From positions 1 to 64,000 of the forward strand of contig NZ_RQJW01000007.1 of assembly GCF_004028635.1 (NCBI RefSeq): DNA of 64,000 nt. The letters are read 5' to 3'. The stretch is from Streptomyces cyaneus. GTDB taxonomy: Bacteria > Actinomycetota > Actinomycetes > Streptomycetales > Streptomycetaceae. This document shows, in pieces, positions 1 through 6,865 of the stretch; within the stretch, counting starts at the first letter, position 1, and each line of letters opens with the position of its first letter. Below the pieces are notes generated by a model, which was not told the origin of the DNA, searched no databases, and worked only from the letters and a program-made list of their open reading frames with translations. The position numbers were made by a program, and so were the translations under genes.

Positions 1-310
1 CTGATGGCCGGAGACGGGGTATCAACATATCTGGCGTTGATTTTTGGCACGCTGTTGAGTTCTCAAGGAACGGACGCTTCCTTTGTACTCACCCTCTCGG
101 GCTTTCCTCCGGGCGCTTCCCTTCGGTCTTGCGTTTCCGACTCTATCAGATCTTTTTCCGATCCGATTTCCTCGGTGCTTTCCAGGTTCCCGCTCTCGCG
201 TTTCCCTTTCCGGCGGTTCCGACTCTATCAGATCCTTTCGGGCCTGATCCCCAGTCAGCGGGGCTTGTCTTCGCGGCTGTTGGGCCGTTCCGACGAGTGA
301 GACTTTAGCG
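1..310 (-). promoter_or_regulatory. rRNA operon promoter/leader region (16S lies beyond the left edge)
   Basis: Read on the minus strand, this stretch ends with the conserved actinobacterial pre-16S leader: a GAGAACTCAACAGCGTGCC-type block, the palindrome TTGAGTTCTCAA at 55-66, and a GATATGTTGATACCCCG-type block towards the window edge. Further upstream, an 18-bp unit (GATCTGATAGAGTCGGAA on the minus strand) occurs twice, at 135-152 and 217-234; its TAGAGT core resembles the -10 of stacked rRNA promoters in Streptomyces. A 7-bp hairpin (320-338, CCCCCGA/TCGGGGG) sits beyond the upstream end. No mature 16S sequence is in the window. The assignment rests on remembered leader motifs, not an alignment. 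Confidence 0.72.
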
Positions 311-564
311 GATTCCTGACCCCCGAGCTAATCGGGGGCTGCGCTCTTTCGAACGCGGATTCCTCATTACGCAAATACGCATGCCAATGACACGACGGCA
401 GACAGACCGACTGTCGTCGAATGCTGGTTGGTACTTGCGGAATGGCTGTCCGGGGACCGACCGGAGTCGGCGCTCACGTCGGACAACTCGGAGAACAGTA
501 CGGATCGGCTCGGGGCGTGTCAACTTCGCTCCGAGTGACACCCCAGGGGCGTACTCTGGGCGGC

Positions 565-606
565 ATGACGACGCGTACGTACACCCAGCTGTGGTGGGCC
601 GCCTGA
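565..606 (+). CDS. trp leader peptide, 13 aa, two tandem Trp codons
   Basis: A short frame encodes MTTRTYTQLWWAA followed by TGA, with tandem TGG TGG codons at 592-597. It lies 125 nt before the trpS start and immediately before three mutually exclusive stem segments ending in a GC-rich hairpin. This is the layout of a ribosome-mediated transcriptional attenuator: ribosome stalling at the Trp codons when charged tRNA-Trp is short would free the antiterminator. The start is the only ATG in the small frame, with a weak GGGCGG just upstream. A Trp-codon leader before an auxiliary trpS (TrpRS1) has been described in S. coelicolor; this locus fits that description. Confidence 0.85.
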   Translation: MTTRTYTQLWWAA

Positions 607-668
607 CTGGCGGCCGTACTCACGTATGCACTCAACGGCCGCCGCCTCGGCGGCCGTTCTTGTATCTC
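597..668 (+). promoter_or_regulatory. Trp-responsive attenuator controlling trpS
   Basis: Three overlapping pairings are visible. Segment 1 GGCCGCC (597-603) pairs with segment 2 GGCGGCC (609-615). Segment 2 extended to GGCGGCCGT (609-617) pairs perfectly with segment 3 ACGGCCGCC (635-643). Segment 3 extended to ACGGCCGCCG (635-644) pairs perfectly with segment 4 CGGCGGCCGT (648-657). The Trp codons lie at the 5' edge of segment 1, so a ribosome stalled there would block 1:2, allow 2:3 and prevent the 3:4 terminator. The leader stop codon falls in the 1:2 loop, as in classical leaders. The pairings are read directly; the mechanism is inferred from known attenuators. Confidence 0.85.
635..662 (+). 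terminator. Attenuator terminator hairpin (3:4)
   Basis: Perfect 10-bp stem, ACGGCCGCCG at 635-644 and CGGCGGCCGT at 648-657, closed by a 3-nt loop (CCT) and followed by TCTTGTATCT, a modest T-rich tail. It lies between the leader peptide and trpS. Confidence 0.8.
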
Positions 669-730
669 CCTCCAGAGCTCCTGAGGGTCGGCGGCCGGGA
701 CGGCGGCCTCGACCAGGAGATGGAGAAGAG

Positions 731-1756
731 ATGACGCGGGTCTTCAGTGGGGTCAAGCCGACCGGGCATCTGACGCTGGGGAACTACCTGGGAGCCATGC
801 GGCAATGGGCTGCCGTCGATCAGCACGAGGCTGAAGCGCTGTTCTGCATCGTCGATCTGCATGCGCTGACCGTGGACCACGATCCCGCGCGGGTGCGCAG
901 GCTGAGTCGGCAGGCGGCGACGTTGCTGCTGGCGGCGGGGCTGGATCCGGGGCTGTGCACCGTGTTCGTACAGAGTCATGTGGATGAGCACGCGCGGCTG
1001 TCGTATGTGCTGGAGTGCGTGGCCACGGACGGCGAGATGCGGCGGATGATCCAGTACAAGGAGAAGGCCGCGCGTGAGCGGGCGCGGGGCGGGAGTGTTC
1101 GGCTGTCGTTGCTGACGTATCCCGTGCTGATGGCGGCGGACATCCTGGCGTACGGGACCGACGAAGTGCCGGTCGGGGACGACCAGGCGCAGCATGTGGA
1201 GCTCACGCGGGATCTCGCTGTGCGGTTCAACCAGCGGTACGGGCATACGTTCGTGGTGCCTCGGGCCACGCATCCGCAGGTGGCGGCTCGGGTGATGAAT
1301 CTGCAGGATCCGACGTCGAAGATGGGCAAGAGCGATGACGCCGGGCCGGGGATCGTCTATCTGCTCGATGAGCCGGATGTGGTGCGGAAGAAGGTCATGC
1401 GGGCCGTGACCGACAGCGGGCGCGAGGTCGTGTACGACCGGGCCGCGCAGCCGGGGTTGGCGAATCTGCTGGAGATTCTGGCTGCCTGTACGGGTGGGAA
1501 CCCATCGGAGCTGAGCGGTGTATATGAATCGTACGGCGCTTTGAAGTCAGCCACCGCGGAGGCCGTGGTCGAGGTCCTCAGGCCCGTACAGGAGAGGCAC
1601 AGGGAGCTGTGCGCGGATCCTGGCTATGTGGAGGGGGTGCTGCGGGATGGCGCGGAGCGAGCTCGGGCGATGGCCCGGCCGACCGTGGATGCCGCGTATC
1701 GGGCGATCGGGTTGCTGCCGGCGGCTGCGGCTGCGGATATCGCGGTGACTGCTTAG
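731..1756 (+). CDS. trpS: Tryptophan--tRNA ligase (probably the auxiliary TrpRS1 type)
   Basis: 341-aa class I aminoacyl-tRNA synthetase that charges tRNA-Trp in the cytoplasm. Visible motifs are the HIGH-type PTGHLTLGN (residues 10-18), the Trp-site segment CIVDLHALTV, a YGTDEVPVGDDQ block and KMGKS (197-201) in place of KMSKS. The length is normal for bacterial TrpRS. The ATG at 731 follows GGAGATGGAGAAGAG, a good ribosome site. Expression is probably controlled by the upstream Trp attenuator. In S. coelicolor an inducible, indolmycin-resistant second TrpRS has this leader arrangement, so resistance to TrpRS inhibitors is a plausible role here, but that cannot be read from the sequence. A perfect hairpin separates it from convergent proC. 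Confidence 0.95.
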   Translation: MTRVFSGVKPTGHLTLGNYLGAMRQWAAVDQHEAEALFCIVDLHALTVDHDPARVRRLSRQAATLLLAAGLDPGLCTVFVQSHVDEHARLSYVLECVATDGEMRRMIQYKEKAARERARGGSVRLSLLTYPVLMAADILAYGTDEVPVGDDQAQHVELTRDLAVRFNQRYGHTFVVPRATHPQVAARVMNLQDPTSKMGKSDDAGPGIVYLLDEPDVVRKKVMRAVTDSGREVVYDRAAQPGLANLLEILAACTGGNPSELSGVYESYGALKSATAEAVVEVLRPVQERHRELCADPGYVEGVLRDGAERARAMARPTVDAAYRAIGLLPAAAAADIAVTA

Positions 1757-1767
1757 GGGCGCGCGCT

Positions 1768-1794
1768 GGGCCGCCCCCTGTGCAGGGGCGGCCC
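1768..1794. terminator. Bidirectional hairpin between trpS and proC
   Basis: Perfect 10-bp inverted repeat GGGCCGCCCC (1768-1777) / GGGGCGGCCC (1785-1794) with a 7-nt loop, between two convergent stop codons. There is no T-tract, which is common for high-GC terminators. Confidence 0.7.
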
Positions 1795-1799
1795 GGGTG

Positions 1800-2609
1800 T
1801 CAGTTGTTGCCCGAGGCCAGTTGGCGGCTGCGGTCGCGGGCGGCCTCCAGGGCGGCGATGAGGGCGGCTCGTACGCCGTGGTTCTCGAGTTCGCGGATGG
1901 CGTTGATGGTGGTGCCGGCGGGGGATGTCACGTTCTCGCGGAGCTTGACGGGGTGTTCGCCGCTGTCGCGGAGCATCGTGGCGGCGCCGATCGCGGACTG
2001 GACGATCAGGTCGTGGGCCTTGTCGCGGGGCAGGCCGAGGAGGATGCCGGCGTCGGTCATGGCTTCGACCAGGTAGAAGAAGTACGCCGGACCGGAGCCG
2101 GACAGCGCGGTGCAGGCGTCCTGCTGGCCCTCGGGGACGCGGAGCGTCTTGCCTACGGCGCCGAAGATCTCCTCGGCGTGGGCGAGGTCGGCTTCGGTGG
2201 CGTGGCTGCCGGCGGAGATGACGGACATGGCCTCGTCGACGAGGGCAGGAGTGTTCGTCATGACTCGGACGACTGGGGTGCCGGCGGCGAGGCGGGCCTC
2301 GAAGAAGGAGGTGGGGATACCGGCGGCTCCGCTGATGACCAGGCGGTCGGCGGGGACGTGCGGGGCGAGTTCGTCCAGGAGGGTGCCCATGTCCTGCGGC
2401 TTGACCGTGAGGATCAGGGTGTCGGCGGTCTTGGCGGCTTCCGCGTTGGTGACCGGCGTGACTCCGTAGCGGGTGCGGAGTTCTTCGGCTCGTTCCGCGC
2501 GGCGGGCCGTCACCAGGAGGTCGGCCGGGGCCCAGCCGCCGCGGATCATTCCGCTGAGCAGGGCTTCGCCGATCTTGCCGGTGCCGAGGACTGCGACTTT
2601 CTGGGTCAT
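1800..2609 (-). CDS. proC: Pyrroline-5-carboxylate reductase
   Basis: 269-aa cytoplasmic enzyme of the last step of proline synthesis (NAD(P)H-dependent reduction of 1-pyrroline-5-carboxylate). The N-terminus has the Rossmann signature VLGTGKIGEALLSGM (about residues 7-21). The C-terminal half carries the family signature TSPAGTTINAI (about 228-238), and an SGSGPAYFFYLVEA segment lies between them. Length is typical (about 270 aa). The ATG at 2609 is directly followed by the Rossmann strand, so little N-terminal extension is possible. It is convergent with trpS and upstream, on the same strand, of an ABC exporter after about 120 bp; no functional link with that exporter is evident. Confidence 0.95.
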   Translation of the reverse strand: MTQKVAVLGTGKIGEALLSGMIRGGWAPADLLVTARRAERAEELRTRYGVTPVTNAEAAKTADTLILTVKPQDMGTLLDELAPHVPADRLVISGAAGIPTSFFEARLAAGTPVVRVMTNTPALVDEAMSVISAGSHATEADLAHAEEIFGAVGKTLRVPEGQQDACTALSGSGPAYFFYLVEAMTDAGILLGLPRDKAHDLIVQSAIGAATMLRDSGEHPVKLRENVTSPAGTTINAIRELENHGVRAALIAALEAARDRSRQLASGNN

Positions 2610-2728
2610 GGCTGGGGTGTCCTCCGGAGGTTGCGTCGTCCGGGTTCATCCTCGCACCGGGGGGCTGCTTTCGACGTGGCGTGTCCGGTGGGCGGACGGG
2701 CGGGGCGCCGGGCGTAGCCCCGCAGCGG

Positions 2729-3520
2729 TCACTCCGTCCTGCGTCGCAGGGTCGCCGCGCCCAGGCCCAGGACCAGCAGGGCGCAGCCAGCCACGATCAG
2801 GGCGTCGCGTACGAAGTCGGCGGTCATGTCGGTGTGCTTGAGGACCTCGTTCATGCCGTCGACGGCGTAGGACATGGGGAGGACGTTGGAGATGGCCTCG
2901 AGGGCGGGGTGCATGTTGTCGCGGGGAGTGAAGAGACCGCAGAGGAGCAGTTGGGGGAAGATCACGGCCGGCATGAACTGGACGGCCTGGAATTCGGAGG
3001 CCGCGAAGGCCGAGACGAAGAGACCGAGCGCGGTGCCGAGCAGGGCGTCGAGCAGGGCCACGAGCAGGAGCAGCCAGGGGCTGCCGATGACATCCAGGTC
3101 GAGGAACCAGAGCGCGAGTCCGGTCGCCAGGGCGGACTGGAGGATCGCGAGGGTGCCGAAGGCGAGGGCGTAGCCGGCGATCAGGTCGCCCTTGCCGAGG
3201 GGCATGGCGAGGAGGCGTTCGAGGGTGCCCGAGGTGCGTTCGCGGAGGGTGGCGATGGAGGTGACCAGGAACATCGTGATCAGCGGGAAGATCCCGAGGA
3301 GGGAGGCGCCGATGTTGTCGAAGGTGCGCGGGCTGCCGTCGAAGACATAGCGCAGCAGGAACAGCATCACGCAGGGGACGAGGAGCATCAGCGCGATGGT
3401 GCGCGGGTCGTGGCGGAGCTGGCGCAGGACCCGGGCGGCGGTGGCGGTCGTGCGGGCCAGGTTCAGGGCGCGGGTGGGGGCGGGCCGGAGCGTGGTGGTC
3501 GGGCTCGTCGTCGTGGTCAT
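2729..3520 (-). CDS. ABC-2 type transporter permease
   Basis: 263-aa integral membrane protein. After a Thr-rich N-terminus comes the motif ARVLRQLRHDPRTIALMLLVPCVMLFLLRYVF, split here only by its membrane start, followed by about six hydrophobic segments and the ABC2_membrane loop around NVLPMSYAVDGMNEVL near residue 215. It overlaps the upstream ATPase gene by 4 bp (ATGA), so the two are translationally coupled and form one exporter. The drug/antibiotic-efflux (DrrB-like) subgroup is the closest I recognise; the substrate cannot be told from sequence. Confidence 0.88.
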   Translation of the reverse strand: MTTTTSPTTTLRPAPTRALNLARTTATAARVLRQLRHDPRTIALMLLVPCVMLFLLRYVFDGSPRTFDNIGASLLGIFPLITMFLVTSIATLRERTSGTLERLLAMPLGKGDLIAGYALAFGTLAILQSALATGLALWFLDLDVIGSPWLLLLVALLDALLGTALGLFVSAFAASEFQAVQFMPAVIFPQLLLCGLFTPRDNMHPALEAISNVLPMSYAVDGMNEVLKHTDMTADFVRDALIVAGCALLVLGLGAATLRRRTE

Positions 3521-4317
3521 CGCGTGGTCTCCTTCGCGCGGGCGGCCGCGGTCGCCTCGTCGACCAGGTGCAGGAAAGCCGCCTCGACCGTCTCGGACTG
3601 CGTACGGGTACGGAGGGCGTCCGGGGTGTCGTCGGCGAGGATCCGGCCCTCGCGCATGAGGAGGAGGCGGTGGCAGCGCTCGGCCTCGTCCATGACGTGG
3701 GAGGAGATGAGGAGGGTGGCGCCGCGGGAGGCGGCGATGTCGTGGAAGAGGCCCCAGAGGTCGCGGCGCAGGACGGGGTCGAGGCCGACCGTCGGTTCGT
3801 CCAGGACGAGGAGTTCGGGGGTGCCGAGGAGGGCGACAGCCAGGGAGACGCGGCTGCGCTGGCCGCCGGAGAGGTTGCCGGCCAGGGCGTCGGCGTGGCT
3901 GGTGAGGTCGACGTCGGTGATGGCGCGGGTGACGTTCTCTTGGCGGCGGTCGGTGGCCGCGTGGCCCGGGTCGAGGATCGCGGCGAAGTAGGCGAGGTTC
4001 TGGCGGATCGTCAGGTCGTCGTAGACGGAGGGAGCTTGGGTGACGTAGCCGATGCGGGCGCGCAGGGTGGGGTGACCGGCGGGGCGGCCCAGGACGTCCA
4101 GGGTGCCTGTGACCTTGGCCTGGGTGCCGACGACGGCCCGCATCAGGGTGCTTTTGCCGCAGCCGGACGGGCCGAGCAGGCCGGTGATCTGGCCACGAGG
4201 GACGGTGAAGTCGAGGTCGCGGAGTACTTGGCGGGTGCCGCGTACGACGTTCAGGGTCTCGGCTCGGATGGCGGGGTCGTCGGGGGGATCTGATCGGGCG
4301 GAGGGATAATTCATCAT
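3517..4317 (-). CDS. ABC transporter ATP-binding protein
   Basis: 266-aa nucleotide-binding subunit of the exporter encoded with the next gene. All motifs are intact: Walker A GPSGCGKST (about residues 49-57), signature LSGGQRSRV, Walker B LLVLDEPTVGLD, and the switch histidine in ISSHVMDEAERC. The single ABC domain plus about 25 C-terminal residues resembles DrrA-type drug-export ATPases. The protein begins with tandem ATG codons; GGAGG lies 12 nt before the first, so either Met is possible. A palindrome (4309-4326) covers the start region and could affect transcription or translation initiation. The stop codon overlaps the permease start. Confidence 0.92.
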   Translation of the reverse strand: MMNYPSARSDPPDDPAIRAETLNVVRGTRQVLRDLDFTVPRGQITGLLGPSGCGKSTLMRAVVGTQAKVTGTLDVLGRPAGHPTLRARIGYVTQAPSVYDDLTIRQNLAYFAAILDPGHAATDRRQENVTRAITDVDLTSHADALAGNLSGGQRSRVSLAVALLGTPELLVLDEPTVGLDPVLRRDLWGLFHDIAASRGATLLISSHVMDEAERCHRLLLMREGRILADDTPDALRTRTQSETVEAAFLHLVDEATAAARAKETTR

Positions 4318-4326
4318 GCGATGAAT
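4309..4326. promoter_or_regulatory. Inverted repeat over the ABC ATPase start codon
   Basis: ATTCATC (4309-4315) and GATGAAT (4320-4326) form perfect 7-bp arms separated by ATGC, in an AT-rich island of an otherwise very GC-rich region. It covers the ATG of the minus-strand ATPase gene and lies next to its GGAGG. It could be a repressor operator or a translation-blocking hairpin. No adjacent regulator gene is present. Confidence 0.4.
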
Positions 4327-4673
4327 AATCCTCCGGTGGGACTACGGCGTCAAGCGTCGAGGAGGGCGGGTGTGCGGAGGGGGCGGCGGGGTGTGCGGTG
4401 CCGCGTGCGACGGCCTGGGCGGGTCCGGGCGCGCCGGGTGCCGCGCCCGACGACGCCTTGGGGGTTGGGATTGCGCCCCGCGCCGTGGAGGTGCACGCAG
4501 GGCACGGAGTTGGGGGCGTGGTGCGGCACGTGGGGCGGCAAATAGTTCGCCCGTCCTCCTCGGCTCGGTGCTGCGCTTGGCGCTGTGCTGGCTGTCCGGG
4601 CCGTATGGGGAGGGCGGGCGGGCGGGAGGAAGGGCGGCGGTGATGTGCCGGGTGCGCGGAGGGGCGAGGGGTG
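4327..4673. other. Intergenic stretch without recognisable gene
   Basis: About 350 bp of extremely GC-rich sequence between the methyltransferase stop and the ABC operon start. Open frames exist on both strands but have Arg/Gly/Pro-rich compositions typical of non-coding high-GC DNA and no ribosome sites. It presumably holds the ABC operon promoter; I do not see a convincing -10/-35 pair. Confidence 0.5.
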
Positions 4674-5444
4674 TCAGGAGGTGGTGGCTACGAGGAGGTC
4701 GACGTCGTAGGTCTCTTCGATGATTCCGTCCGGGAAGGCGGTGAGGAGGAGTTGCTTCTCCTCGGTGAGGAAGGCAGTGCTCGCCTCTGTGCCGTGGACC
4801 AGGAAGATCGAGTGGCTGCCGATGTTCGCCAGATGCGTGTCGATGGGGACGCGGCGGCTCCAGCGGACCCTGCAGGCGGTGAAGGCGAGTCTGCCGGTGG
4901 GGTCGGTCAGGGCGGCTCGGGCGCCGCTGCCGTTCTGCTCGACGGCGGGGTGGGCGCCGAAGCGGCGCTCGATACGGACCGCCTGCTCCGCGTGCCACGG
5001 GATGTCGAGGGGCGTGGTGTTCCACCACAGCGCCAGCGCGCCGCCCGGGCGCAGTACGCGGAGGGCTTCCGGGGCCGAGTGGGCGGGGTCGGTCCAGTGC
5101 CAGGCCTGGGCGTAGGTGACGAAGTCGGCGGAGGCGGTGGCGACGGGGAGTGCGTTGCCGTTGCCACGGACGATCGGTATGTCGGGGTTGGTGTCGCGGA
5201 ACTGGGCTGCCATGCCGTCGCCGGGTTCCACGGCCAGGACGTCGGCGCCGCGCGCGCGGAGGAGGGCGGTGGCGATGCCGGTGCCCGCGCCGACGTCGAT
5301 GACGCGCGCGCCGGTGAGGGGGCGGCCGGCGAGTTCCTCGATCGCGTCGAAGAGGGCGGGTGGGTAGGAGGGGCGGTTTGCGGCGTACTGGGCTGCGGCG
5401 GCGTCGAAGGAACGGGCTCGGTCGGTGTGCGAAGGGGCCGTCAT
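4674..5444 (-). CDS. Class I SAM-dependent methyltransferase
   Basis: 256-aa soluble methyltransferase. Motif I is RVIDVGAGTG (about residues 47-56), then the acidic motif II VLAVEPGDGMA, and a post-motif FVTYAQAWHWTDP typical of the Methyltransf_11/25 groups of small-molecule methylases. The N-terminal RARSFDAAAAQYAANRPSYP resembles UbiE/trans-aconitate-type methyltransferases, but the substrate cannot be assigned. It starts at the ATG at 5444 and is a single gene, with 356 bp to the ABC operon downstream and 267 bp of non-coding sequence upstream. Confidence 0.85.
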   Translation of the reverse strand: MTAPSHTDRARSFDAAAAQYAANRPSYPPALFDAIEELAGRPLTGARVIDVGAGTGIATALLRARGADVLAVEPGDGMAAQFRDTNPDIPIVRGNGNALPVATASADFVTYAQAWHWTDPAHSAPEALRVLRPGGALALWWNTTPLDIPWHAEQAVRIERRFGAHPAVEQNGSGARAALTDPTGRLAFTACRVRWSRRVPIDTHLANIGSHSIFLVHGTEASTAFLTEEKQLLLTAFPDGIIEETYDVDLLVATTS

Positions 5445-5711
5445 ACGGCCATGGTGGCGGTGGTTGGTGTGGCGTGCACCGAGTTTGCCGAGAGGTGGGT
5501 CTGGGGGGAGAGAGCGCGGAGGTGGCGGGTCCGGGCGTGGAAGGTGGGGGCGGCTCCAGGCGCGTAAGTAACCGGGCCGGCTGCGACGCGTGGGCGGCGG
5601 CCTTGAGTGCAGGGCGGCCAGGTCACGGGGGGGGGCGGGCCTGGAGGAGGTCGGGCTGTGTGGCTCGTCGGGCTTGGGAGGCGTAGGGCGTTGCCGTCGG
5701 TGTGTCTCCGG

Positions 5712-6215
5712 CTAGGCGCGGCGGCGCTTCTTTGCCGGGTTGCCTGTGCGGCGGGTCGAGCGGGTCTCGTGCTGTTTGCGTGCCGCCTCGTACTCCTGGC
5801 GGTGGAGTTTCTCGCCGGGGGCCTCGGTGAGGGAGCGGAAGAAATAGGCGAGGAGTGAGCCGACGAAGCCGATGGCCAGCAGGCCGCGGAGGGAGGCCTG
5901 GCGGTCGGGGTCGGGGCGCTTGGTGAAGGCGTCCCAGGTGTGGCGGAAGGCGAGGGCGCTGCACACCGCGAACATCACGACCACCAGGACGGCGACGAAG
6001 CTGCCGACCTCGGCGATCTGGAGCCCCTGGTAGGCGAAGCGCAGGACCAGACAGGAGGCCGCTGCGGTGGCGAGGGAGCCGACGGCTACCGCGATGCGGC
6101 GGGCGGTGTAGCCGTTGTCGTGGTCGACCCAGGTCGTGCCGAAGAAGCGCAGGGGCTCGGGGCGGGGGCCCGTGGAGCCCGCGGGGGTGGCCGGGGTGCC
6201 GTTCTTCTCGCTCAC
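5712..6215 (-). CDS. Small integral membrane protein of unknown function
   Basis: 167 aa when read from the GTG at 6215 (VSEKNGTPATP...). It has a Pro/Gly-rich soluble N-terminus with the segment RFFGTTWVDHDNGYTARRI, then three likely membrane segments at about residues 42-62, 70-90 and 108-126, and a strongly basic C-terminus ending KKRRRA. No catalytic motif is visible. The frame can be extended to a TTG at 6275, but the GTG has a GGAG 13 nt upstream and gives a more protein-like start. It is conserved in Streptomyces as far as I recall, with no known role. An alternative is a membrane anchor with a cytoplasmic tail. Confidence 0.65.
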   Translation of the reverse strand: MSEKNGTPATPAGSTGPRPEPLRFFGTTWVDHDNGYTARRIAVAVGSLATAAASCLVLRFAYQGLQIAEVGSFVAVLVVVMFAVCSALAFRHTWDAFTKRPDPDRQASLRGLLAIGFVGSLLAYFFRSLTEAPGEKLHRQEYEAARKQHETRSTRRTGNPAKKRRRA

Positions 6216-6320
6216 GCGTCGATTATGGCTCCGGCCTGGCCGCGGGCTCCGTACGGGTTCCGGTGAACCGGACAAGAGGGCTGATCGGAGATCGGATCGG
6301 ACCTGGGATCCGACGTCGGG

Positions 6321-6683
6321 TCAGAAGGAGCAGCGTGGGCGGACGTAGCCGTCGCTGCCGGTGTTGACGTAGGCGTCCGAGACGAACTCGCCGTCGTCGA
6401 TGTTGTCCCAGATGTTCGTTGTGCCGTAGGGGCCCGTCACCGTGGTGCCCGGTGTCTGGCAGAAGATCGGGATCCTGGCGTCCTCGGGCAGCACGCGGAC
6501 GATGGCGTAGCTGGTGCCGGGGCCCCGGCGGACGTTCAGGCGGACGCCAGGTGCGACCGAGTAGTAGCGCAACGCTGTGGTCGTAGCCAGCGTCGTCGTG
6601 GCCGCCATCGTCGTGACCGCCTCTTCCTCGCCGCCGCCGATCTCTTCGGTTCGTCTGACCTCTTCAGCACGGTCTGTAGACAT
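6321..6683 (-). CDS. SH3-domain-type small protein
   Basis: 120-aa protein with an acidic, low-complexity N-terminus (EEVRRTEEIGGGEEEAV, then a Thr/Ala stretch) followed by a bacterial SH3-like domain. The segment VRLNVRRGPGTSYAIVRVLP is the standard SH3_3 core, and a Cys pair (FCQTPG... RPRCSF) may form a disulphide. No signal peptide is visible from this start. The ATG at 6683 is chosen because GGGGGAGG lies 6 nt upstream; an in-frame ATG at 6719 lacks such a site. It is divergent from the protein kinase gene. Homologues are usually secreted or cell-wall associated; location is uncertain here. Confidence 0.75.
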   Translation of the reverse strand: MSTDRAEEVRRTEEIGGGEEEAVTTMAATTTLATTTALRYYSVAPGVRLNVRRGPGTSYAIVRVLPEDARIPIFCQTPGTTVTGPYGTTNIWDNIDDGEFVSDAYVNTGSDGYVRPRCSF

Positions 6684-6865
6684 GAGAAAACCTCCCCCGT
6701 TGATCCCCATGACAGCCATGGGGCCCCGTTGATTCCCCTAAATCACGCCACGCACACATGTGCGCGTTTGGAACACGGAGGCTAGCAAGCCGCCTCTGTC
6801 TCGCACGAGTCATCGACTAGGCTCCGAGCGTCGCGCGCGCGGACGAACAGCACGGGGGTGGTCCC

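Noticed and set aside
2681..3991. Long open frame on the plus strand across the ABC permease and ATPase genes
   Set aside because: It is the antisense shadow of two genes with intact family motifs; its product is Glu/Gly/Arg-rich low complexity without homology signals.
4321..4545. Short Arg-rich plus-strand frame next to the ABC operon
   Set aside because: The composition is typical of random high-GC sequence, it has no ribosome site, and its start lies within the palindrome.
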